Source: Cyanobacteriota bacterium | GTDB taxonomy: Bacteria > Cyanobacteriota > Cyanobacteriia > Leptolyngbyales > Leptolyngbyaceae | DNA: 8,876 bases | Direction of reading: 5' to 3' | Assembly: GCA_027482985.1 (NCBI GenBank) | Contig: JAIXVO010000816.1 | Span: 1 to 8,876, forward strand | Shown: one piece after another, positions 1 to 5,461 of the stretch | How the letters are laid out: each line of letters begins with the position of its first letter | How positions within the stretch are numbered: the stretch's first letter is position 1 | Position numbers and translations under genes: made by a program | Notes under the pieces: model-generated | Databases searched by the model: none | Told to the model about the DNA's origin: nothing | What the model saw: the letters and a program-made list of their open reading frames with translations, nothing else

Positions 1-669
1 AACTCCCTCAAAAATCTGCAAACCGATTACATTTACCTCTACCAAATTCACTCACCCGCAGGAACCTCGAAAAGCGAGTTAGTGCCGATCGCGGAAACCA
101 TGCGCGCCCTGACCGACCTCCAACAGCAAGGCAAAATTCGGGCGATCGGGGTGTCCAACTTCACCCGCGACCAACTGGCAGAAGCAATGCAATATGGCAG
201 AATTGATAGTGTGCAACCGCCCTATTCTCTGTTCTGGCGATTTGTGGAACAGGAATTAATGCCCTATTGCGTCGAACATCAGGTTTCCATCCTGGCTTAC
301 TCCCCGTTGGCGCAAGGGTTGCTCACAGGCCGCTTTACCCGTGGTCACCAATTTCCCGCCGAAGATGTCCGCGCCAAAAGCAAACTCTTTCAAGGCGAGA
401 ACTTCGATCTCGCCCTGACGGCCCTCGACCAACTCCAACCGATCGCCGAGCGCCACCACACCACCCTCGGCAATCTCGCCCTCGCCTGGCTGATCGCCCA
501 ACCCCAAACTCAGGCGATCGTCGGGGTGCGCAACGCGGAACAAGCCCAGCAAAATGCTCAGGCTGCTACGGTGCAACTCTCAGCCGACGAACTGGCAGAA
601 ATTAGCGCGATCGGGAATACCGTCTTCACGCCCATGAATGACGGTAACCCGGTGATGTGGAATTTCTAG
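1..669 (+). CDS. Aldo/keto reductase, 5' end cut by the window edge
   Basis: This is the C-terminal 222 residues of an NAD(P)H-dependent aldo/keto reductase (AKR), a cytosolic TIM-barrel enzyme that reduces aldehydes and ketones; the substrate cannot be told from sequence. The frame is open from base 1. The first visible residues, NSLKNLQTDYIYLYQIHSP, match the AKR strand carrying the active-site His (codon 17 here). Then come KIRAIGVSNF, the VQPPYSLF strand, LAYSPLAQGLLTG, and the cofactor-phosphate segment IVGVRNAEQAQQN near the C terminus. Family members are about 310-340 residues, so roughly 100 residues, including the catalytic Asp, Tyr and Lys, lie left of the window. The GTG at 82 is only an internal codon and not the start, because homology continues upstream of it. 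The gene ends 17 bases from a converging gene. Family assignment is firm; substrate is unknown. Confidence 0.93.
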   Translation, partial: NSLKNLQTDYIYLYQIHSPAGTSKSELVPIAETMRALTDLQQQGKIRAIGVSNFTRDQLAEAMQYGRIDSVQPPYSLFWRFVEQELMPYCVEHQVSILAYSPLAQGLLTGRFTRGHQFPAEDVRAKSKLFQGENFDLALTALDQLQPIAERHHTTLGNLALAWLIAQPQTQAIVGVRNAEQAQQNAQAATVQLSADELAEISAIGNTVFTPMNDGNPVMWNF

Positions 670-689
670 GGCGAGCGATCGCCGCCCTA
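667..689. terminator. Hairpin shared by two convergent stop codons, with HIP1 in the loop
   Basis: TAGGGCG (667-673) pairs perfectly with CGCCCTA (683-689), giving a 7-bp GC-rich stem around A plus GCGATCGC (675-682). The first three bases are the stop codon of the aldo/keto reductase, and the last three are the complement of the stop codon of the leftward exported protein. Position and symmetry suggest a bidirectional termination or mRNA 3'-end stabilising structure. No U-tract follows on either strand, so classical intrinsic termination is not supported. Confidence 0.4.
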
Positions 690-1274
690 TGACCGGGGAC
701 GCATGGGGGCGAATAAAGTCTTCCAGGTGGCGACGGTGCCTCGCCCGATCGCGACATCAGTGGCCCCGCCATCCGCCCACATCAGGCGAATGGTCATATT
801 TTGATCGGGGGCAGTCGCGAGGGCGGCAGCGAGGTCTGAGGCAACGGCTCCCTGCTCATAGGTGTAGACTTGCCCATTGATCGCGAATTTGATCGCAACG
901 GGTGTTTTTTCCACCCCAAAACGACGATAGATGGGTTCCGCTTCGGGGAACGCAAAGGCGCGATAGTAGCCACCCCGCGATCGCAATTTGGGCGCACCCC
1001 AGAAAGTTTGATAACCCACCACCTGGGTAAAAAAGCTGCGGTAGGTGGCTTGAATCCCTTGCGGCGACCAGCGACTAATGACTTCAAACCGTCCCCCCGG
1101 ATCAAAGTTGCGATCGAAGACCACAGGGCCATCAAAGGGATCATTCACGATGGTTGACCACTCAACATTCGTCGTGAGATTCGTCACCACAGGAGCCACT
1201 GCATGAACTACAGAATTGATGCCAAATGTGAGGCCAGTCGTGAATAAAAGGGTATATGAAAAAGATTTGATCAT
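687..1274 (-). CDS. Small exported protein of unknown function
   Basis: I do not recognise the family. The 195-residue product starts with a clear Sec-type signal peptide: Lys3, a hydrophobic core at about residues 6-22, and a plausible cleavage site after VVHA (residue 25) or two residues later. There is no lipobox cysteine, so a soluble periplasmic or secreted protein of about 170 residues is expected. The mature part is rich in Phe, Tyr and Trp at about 50-120 (FFTQVVGYQTFWG, GGYYRAFAFPEAEPIYRRFG). The second half reads like a small alpha/beta unit: VAIKFAINGQVYTYE, then an Ala-rich helix at 141-155, then MTIRLMWADGGATDVAIG. No catalytic motif is evident. It starts at an ATG with a weak ribosome site and lies 86 bases downstream of the S41 peptidase gene on the same strand, so co-transcription is possible. 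Confidence 0.75.
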   Translation of the reverse strand: MIKSFSYTLLFTTGLTFGINSVVHAVAPVVTNLTTNVEWSTIVNDPFDGPVVFDRNFDPGGRFEVISRWSPQGIQATYRSFFTQVVGYQTFWGAPKLRSRGGYYRAFAFPEAEPIYRRFGVEKTPVAIKFAINGQVYTYEQGAVASDLAAALATAPDQNMTIRLMWADGGATDVAIGRGTVATWKTLFAPMRPRS

Positions 1275-1360
1275 AGTTCTAAACTCAGTTCAATGATTTG
1301 TATTCAGCGATTCTGAAAGCCTCATCCTAGTGATCAATCTAACAGCACCCTACGCAATTA

Positions 1361-2659
1361 CTAGCGAATTTGTTGGAGCAAGGTGGCGATCGCTTGTTCC
1401 CGTTGCGGATCGGCACCCTGAGCGTAGTTCACGGTAAATGTCACTTCGATATCAGGCACCACCCCTTTGCCTTCTAATCGCTGGTTACCATCCACATAAA
1501 CATCCGACACGGCACAGTAGAGCAACGTACCATCAGCCATTAAAAACGCCCGTCCTGCCACCACCGCTCCCGGCGTTTTCGTCCCAACTACAGTGCCAAT
1601 TTTGTATTGCTTAAAGCCATAGGCGAGAATCTCCTTCGCACTCCGACTGCCCTCATTCACCAGCATCACGACTGGCTTATGCCACTGCGCCCGAATCGTA
1701 TAGCGATCGCGACTGCGCGGAATACTATCGACACTGGGTCCGCGCGCCGTGTAGATGTTGAGTGCGGTCAACGGTGCCCCGCCCCAACCACCACGCAAAT
1801 CCAACACCAGCCCATCGGCTTCACGCAACTTGCCGTAAATCAAATCTTCTTCCAGTTGTTCCTGATATTGGTCGCCAGCGTAAGACCAGAGATGCACATA
1901 GCCGACCCGTTTGCCATTGCGCTGAAACACCTGCGTACTGGCTTTTTGGGCATCCAAAAACATCGTCAATGGATCAAGCAGCTTAGGAGTCACGGGGATC
2001 TCCTTTTGCGATTTCGGATCTGCCGTCGGTTGCACCCACAACTTCACCGGCTGATTCACCTTGTTCTTAAAGGTATTCACCGGATGAAACGGTTGACCAT
2101 CCGCTGCCACAATTTCATCCCCCGTTTGCAAACCTGCTTGCGCTCCTGGTGTGCCTTCCATCACGCCTGTCACAAAGGTTTTGCCGTTGGTCGTTTGAGT
2201 AAACACGCCAATGCCGCTATATTCCAACTTACCTTTGGGGAAAATGCTTTTGGGTAAGCGTTGCAGATCGCGGCTGCGGGGCTGGAAAATCCCCAACAGT
2301 TGATAGTAGGCCGTTTCTTCGGGCGTGTAAAAGCGCGTATGGGAGGTGTTGAGTTCACCCAACATGCGGTTAATCACTGTCGCCAATTCCTCCGGCGATC
2401 GCGCTTGGGCCGCCTGAGGCGCATACTGCTCGCGCATCGCGACCCAATTCACACCATTAAATTTGGGATCAAAAAAGTTATCATTCACCGTTTTCCAGGC
2501 TTGCTCGAAGACGGGCGGTGGGGCGGCAACTCCTGGCACCATCGGCATCAGGTTGAACCAGAGGAGGGCGATCGCCCCACTGATCACAATCCACAACACG
2601 GACTGCCGCCAACCCGACAAGGGCAAACGGACTTTGAAATTTCGCTTTGAAGAAGGCAT
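1361..2659 (-). CDS. Membrane-anchored S41 family peptidase with PDZ domain
   Basis: Probable periplasmic serine peptidase of clan SK, family S41, 432 residues from the ATG at 2659. The frame stays open to a TTG at 2668, but ATG is preferred; neither has a good ribosome site. In ATG numbering: basic N terminus; one membrane anchor at about 19-39, ending near an Ala-Pro-rich site; helical N-terminal domain (FEQAWKTVNDNFFDP, 51-65); GELNTSHTRF at 101-110; PDZ domain at about 147-210 (GVMEGTPGAQAGLQTGDEIV); peptidase core from VGYVHLWSY, through LVLDLRGGWGG (284-294) and NEGSRSAKEIL (335-345, nucleophile Ser340), to LEGKGVVPDIEV (395-406). The Lys that follows the nucleophile by 25 residues in CtpA/Prc enzymes is Ala365 here, whereas a Ser106-His107 pair resembles the tricorn peptidase. 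Family is secure; the substrate is unknown. It is divergent from the coiled-coil gene. Confidence 0.9.
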   Translation of the reverse strand: MPSSKRNFKVRLPLSGWRQSVLWIVISGAIALLWFNLMPMVPGVAAPPPVFEQAWKTVNDNFFDPKFNGVNWVAMREQYAPQAAQARSPEELATVINRMLGELNTSHTRFYTPEETAYYQLLGIFQPRSRDLQRLPKSIFPKGKLEYSGIGVFTQTTNGKTFVTGVMEGTPGAQAGLQTGDEIVAADGQPFHPVNTFKNKVNQPVKLWVQPTADPKSQKEIPVTPKLLDPLTMFLDAQKASTQVFQRNGKRVGYVHLWSYAGDQYQEQLEEDLIYGKLREADGLVLDLRGGWGGAPLTALNIYTARGPSVDSIPRSRDRYTIRAQWHKPVVMLVNEGSRSAKEILAYGFKQYKIGTVVGTKTPGAVVAGRAFLMADGTLLYCAVSDVYVDGNQRLEGKGVVPDIEVTFTVNYAQGADPQREQAIATLLQQIR

Positions 2660-2688
2660 AAAACCCAATCGCAGTGGGGAACTGCTCG

Positions 2689-2694
2689 ATTCTA
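2689..2694 (-). promoter_or_regulatory. Possible -10 box for the S41 peptidase gene
   Basis: On the minus strand the bases read TAGAAT, 5 of 6 matching TATAAT. It is placed so that transcription would begin near 2682, about 23 bases before the ATG at 2659. No convincing -35 box lies 16-18 bases upstream, so this is a suggestion only. Confidence 0.25.
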
Positions 2695-2701
2695 GCGAAT
2701 G

Positions 2702-2747
2702 CCTCCCCTGGCTGCGATCGCGCCACCCGTTACAATGTCAGGGGAGG
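2702..2747 (+). promoter_or_regulatory. Inverted repeat that can mask the ribosome binding site of the coiled-coil gene
   Basis: CCTCCCCTG (2702-2710) is the exact reverse complement of CAGGGGAGG (2739-2747). A further G-U and C-G pair extend it to an 11-bp stem (2702-2712 with 2737-2747). The right arm contains the Shine-Dalgarno sequence GGGGAGG (2741-2747), 7 bases before the ATG at 2755. The loop (2713-2736) holds a HIP1 site (2714-2721) and a -10-like TACAAT (2731-2736). If transcription starts upstream of 2702, the hairpin would hide the ribosome site. If it starts from the TACAAT box, the transcript begins near 2743 and escapes the hairpin. As DNA it could also be an operator between the divergent genes. 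Confidence 0.5.
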
Positions 2748-2754
2748 AAAGATC

Positions 2755-3069
2755 ATGCAAATCCCAGAAAACCCAAATAACAACGACATTCGCGATGCCC
2801 TATTGCAATTAGGGCAGCAATTCGAACAACTGGATAGTAAATTTGAACGGCTAGATAACACCGTCGAACGGCTGGATAACACCGTCAATCGGCTGGATGA
2901 GAAAGTCAATCGGCTTGACGATAAGTTTGATGCGTATCAAAAGGGCACGGATGGCATGGTCAGGATGGCGACCACGATCATTATTGCCACGGCATCGGTC
3001 GTCATTCTGGCGGGCTTCAGTCCTGCCGTGAATGCCATCATCACGGCCTTGTTTGCCACGAATCAGTAG
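2755..3069 (+). CDS. Small coiled-coil protein with C-terminal membrane segment
   Basis: Unknown function, 104 residues. The ATG at 2755 is chosen because GGGGAGGAAAG sits at ideal distance before it; the same frame reaches back to 2674, but that would run into the divergent promoter region. A polar Asn-rich start (2-10) is followed by a regular heptad pattern at about 21-62 in which V/F and L recur (SKFERLD, NTVERLD, NTVNRLD, EKVNRLD), predicting a parallel coiled coil of about 40 residues. After a short Gly-containing linker comes a hydrophobic region at about 71-101 (MATTIIIATASVVILAG, a Ser-Pro kink, then AVNAIITALF), either one tail anchor or a short hairpin. The likely arrangement is a membrane-anchored oligomer with its rod in the cytoplasm. 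It lies 29 bases upstream of an antiporter gene on the same strand, so it may be an accessory subunit of it; that is inference. Confidence 0.82.
   Translation: MQIPENPNNNDIRDALLQLGQQFEQLDSKFERLDNTVERLDNTVNRLDEKVNRLDDKFDAYQKGTDGMVRMATTIIIATASVVILAGFSPAVNAIITALFATNQ
2836..2919 (+). repeat. Four 21-base tandem units encoding the coiled-coil heptads
   Basis: Units begin at 2836, 2857, 2878 and 2899 and encode SKFERLD, NTVERLD, NTVNRLD and EKVNRLD. The two middle units differ at only 2 of 21 bases, pointing to growth of the coiled coil by slippage or duplication. Copy number may vary between strains. Confidence 0.8.
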
Positions 3070-3098
3070 GTTAGCCTTCATCTGGGTCAGCACAATCG

Positions 3099-4319
3099 AT
3101 GGCAGAAGAATATTTATTTTTAATTGCAGGTGGGTTATTACTGGCGAGTGTGTTTGCCAACAAAGCGGCGCTCAAGTTTGGTGTGCCCGCACTGCTGCTA
3201 TTTCTGGTCATTGGCATGTTGGCAGGTTCCGAAGGGCTGGGGGGACTTTATTTTAATAATCCCACTCTGACTCAATTGATTGGGACGATCGCCCTCACTC
3301 TGATTTTGTTTTCTGGCGGCTTAGACACCGACTGGCCGACGATGCGCCCCGTGCTCGTCCCCTGTTTGCTCCTGTCTACGGTCGGAGTTTTATTCACGGC
3401 GCTGCTGGTCGGCACCTTTGCCTGGTTCATGTTAGGGTCATTTGCCACCTTTAATTTGGGGTTCCAGGGCATCACCTGGGGACAGGGCTTACTCTTGGGC
3501 GCGATCGTGTCCTCCACCGATGCCGCTGCCGTATTTTCCATTTTGCGATCGAGTCAGGTCAAACTGGCAGGCAATTTGCAACCGCTGTTAGAGCTAGAAT
3601 CCGGCAGCAATGACCCGATGGCTGTGTTGCTGACGATGGAAGTCATGCAAACCCTGACCACGGCCCAACCTTCGGTACTCGCCGCGATCGCGTTTCTGGT
3701 GCAACAACTCGTAGTGGGAGTATTGGTGGGCTATGGGGCGGGACGGGGCATGGTGTGGGCGTTGAATCGACTCCAACTCAATACCCAGGGGTTGTATCCG
3801 GTTGCCACGTTAGCCTTCGTGCTGCTGCTATCGGGGGGAACGACGGTGCTCGGCGGCAATAGCTTCCTGGCCGTCTATCTTGCCGGAATTGTGTTGGGCA
3901 ATCAGCCGTTTACAGGGCGCGACGCTGTGCTCAACTTTCACGATGGCCTCAGTTGGTTGATGCAAATCATCATGTTTTTGGTGTTGGGACTGCTGGTGTT
4001 TCCCTCCCAACTGTTGCCGATCGCGGGAGTTGCTCTGGCGATCGCGGCCTGTCTCAGCCTGGTGGCTCGTCCCCTCAGTATCTTTCTGTGTCTGGCCCCG
4101 TTTCCCTTCACCCGCTCCGAAAAACTGTTCCTGTCCTGGGCTGGCTTGCGCGGCTCCGTCCCGATTATCTTGGCCACCTTTCCCTTAGCCGCCAACATTC
4201 CCGGTGCTAATCAGTTATTTAATGTCGTATTTTTTGTCGTGCTGGTCTCCGTGCTTGTGCAAGGCTTATCCTTAATACGGGTCGCAGATACTTTGAAGTT
4301 AGTCCAAGTTGACGAGTAG
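3099..4319 (+). CDS. Cation:proton antiporter, CPA1 (NhaP2/CvrA-like), without C-terminal regulatory domains
   Basis: Inner-membrane antiporter exchanging a monovalent cation (K+ or Na+) for protons, serving pH and ion balance. The 406 residues are almost wholly hydrophobic, with about 12-13 transmembrane segments. Diagnostic motifs are GVPALLLFLVIGMLAG (28-43), LILFSGGLDTDW (68-79), SSTDAAAVFSILRS (138-151), the ion-site segment LESGSNDPMAV (166-176; Asn171-Asp172), and WAGLRGSVPI (347-356; Arg351). These match the NhaP2/CvrA potassium/proton group best. The protein stops about ten residues after the last membrane segment, while E. coli NhaP2 (about 578 residues) carries cytosolic RCK_C and CorC-type domains there, so nucleotide or ion gating by such a domain is absent. 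The start is an ATG with a weak ribosome site. It is the second gene of a likely operon, 29 bases after the coiled-coil gene and 10 before the epimerase. K+ versus Na+ preference is not decidable. Confidence 0.9.
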   Translation: MAEEYLFLIAGGLLLASVFANKAALKFGVPALLLFLVIGMLAGSEGLGGLYFNNPTLTQLIGTIALTLILFSGGLDTDWPTMRPVLVPCLLLSTVGVLFTALLVGTFAWFMLGSFATFNLGFQGITWGQGLLLGAIVSSTDAAAVFSILRSSQVKLAGNLQPLLELESGSNDPMAVLLTMEVMQTLTTAQPSVLAAIAFLVQQLVVGVLVGYGAGRGMVWALNRLQLNTQGLYPVATLAFVLLLSGGTTVLGGNSFLAVYLAGIVLGNQPFTGRDAVLNFHDGLSWLMQIIMFLVLGLLVFPSQLLPIAGVALAIAACLSLVARPLSIFLCLAPFPFTRSEKLFLSWAGLRGSVPIILATFPLAANIPGANQLFNVVFFVVLVSVLVQGLSLIRVADTLKLVQVDE

Positions 4320-4329
4320 GGATGGGAGG

Positions 4330-5406
4330 ATGCAACTACAAATTTCCACCTTTACCGTGCATAAACGGTTTGCCCTGACGATTAGCCGGGGCACTACTGC
4401 CCAAACCACGAATATTTGGCTGGAAGTAGAGCATGAGGGCATTCGCGGTTGGGGCGAAGCATCACCATTTTCGATTGGCGAAGCGGCGCAAACCACCGAG
4501 GCGATCGCTCGCTCCCTACAAAAAATTGCGCCCCTGCTGAAAGCCCTCAGTCCGCTCGAACGGCAACGCATCGATCGGTTAATGCTGGATGCCCGTCTGC
4601 CCTCCGCCGCCCGCGCCGCTTTAGACATCGCCTTGCAAGATTGGCTCGGCAAACAGGCGAATCTCCCGCTGTGGGAATTGTGGGGACTGGATCGCGATCG
4701 CATCCCGCCCACCTCCGTCACCATTGGCATCAGTACGCCGGAAGCCGCTCAACAGCGGGTCAAGGATTGGCTCGGTCAGGGTGAAACGGCAGTGCCCTTT
4801 CAAGGCGTACAAGCGTTAAAGCTGAAGTTGGGCAGTCCCGCTGGGCTGGAGGCCGATCGCGCCATGCTACTGGCGGTTAAAGCGACGGCTCCCCACATGC
4901 CTCAAATCAGTATTGATGCGAACGGGGGTTGGACGTTACCCCAGGCGCTGGAAATGGCGGATTGGCTGGCAGCCCAGGGCGTGACTTATATCGAACAACC
5001 GCTGGCGAAAGGACAGGAGGGCGACCTGCCGGAACTGTACCAGCGATCGCCCCTGCCGATTTTTGTCGATGAAAGTTGCTTTTCCAGTTACGACATTCTG
5101 CCCTTAGCCGACCGAGTGCATGGCATCAACATTAAGCTGATGAAATCCGGCGGACTGTCGGAAGCGCTACGGATGATTCACACCGCCAAAGCCTGTGGCC
5201 TCAAGGTGATGTTTGGCTGCTACTCCGACAGTAGCCTGCTGAATACCGCCCTCGCCCATCTGTCTCCCCTGGCGGATCACATCGATCTCGATAGTCACCT
5301 CAACTTAATTGACGATCCGTTTATCGGAGCCAGTTTTCAGCAAGGGCGGCTGGTGCCCAATCAACTCCCAGGACTGGGCGTGCGGTTACAGTCTGCCCCC
5401 GCTTAG
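4330..5406 (+). CDS. Dipeptide epimerase, enolase superfamily (L-Ala-D/L-Glu epimerase type)
   Basis: Mg2+-dependent racemisation at the C-terminal residue of dipeptides, in the cytoplasm. The ATG at 4330 (358 residues) is preferred, with AGGGA eight bases upstream; an in-frame TTG at 4309 overlaps the antiporter gene and is less likely. N-terminal capping domain at about 1-120 (IWLEVEHEGIRGWGEASPF), then the barrel with all catalytic elements: KLKLG with acid-base Lys166; metal ligands Asp196 (IDANGGW), Glu222 (YIEQPLA) and Asp247 (FVDES); and Lys269 (INIKLMKSGG) on the other face. GCYSDSS at 296-302 follows, then the substrate-amino-binding D-x-D, Asp319-Leu-Asp321. Spacing agrees within a few residues with B. 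subtilis YkfB. Ala-Glu would fit recycling of murein peptides, but relatives act on hydrophobic or cationic dipeptides, so specificity is open. It follows the antiporter by 10 bases and is probably translated from the same mRNA. Confidence 0.9.
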   Translation: MQLQISTFTVHKRFALTISRGTTAQTTNIWLEVEHEGIRGWGEASPFSIGEAAQTTEAIARSLQKIAPLLKALSPLERQRIDRLMLDARLPSAARAALDIALQDWLGKQANLPLWELWGLDRDRIPPTSVTIGISTPEAAQQRVKDWLGQGETAVPFQGVQALKLKLGSPAGLEADRAMLLAVKATAPHMPQISIDANGGWTLPQALEMADWLAAQGVTYIEQPLAKGQEGDLPELYQRSPLPIFVDESCFSSYDILPLADRVHGINIKLMKSGGLSEALRMIHTAKACGLKVMFGCYSDSSLLNTALAHLSPLADHIDLDSHLNLIDDPFIGASFQQGRLVPNQLPGLGVRLQSAPA

Positions 5407-5461
5407 TGGGCTTGCTTGCGACGGCGACGGGCGATCGCGGCAGCGCCAGCGGCTGAGTTAG

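Noticed and set aside
1607..2257. 216-codon open frame antisense to the S41 peptidase gene
   Set aside because: It is the shadow of a well-supported gene in another frame; its His/Arg/Leu-rich product has no recognisable motif.
2674..2754. N-terminal 27-codon extension of the coiled-coil protein
   Set aside because: It would cross the divergent promoter region and the inverted repeat, while the ATG at 2755 has an ideal ribosome site.
4299..4730. 143-codon frame on the minus strand over the start of the epimerase gene
   Set aside because: The opposite strand carries clear antiporter and epimerase motifs; the antisense product is Ser/Arg-rich low-information sequence.
5407..5461. Possible intrinsic terminator between the converging epimerase and kinase genes
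   Set aside because: Only 3-4 bp GC-rich stems can be drawn and no T-tract follows on either strand.
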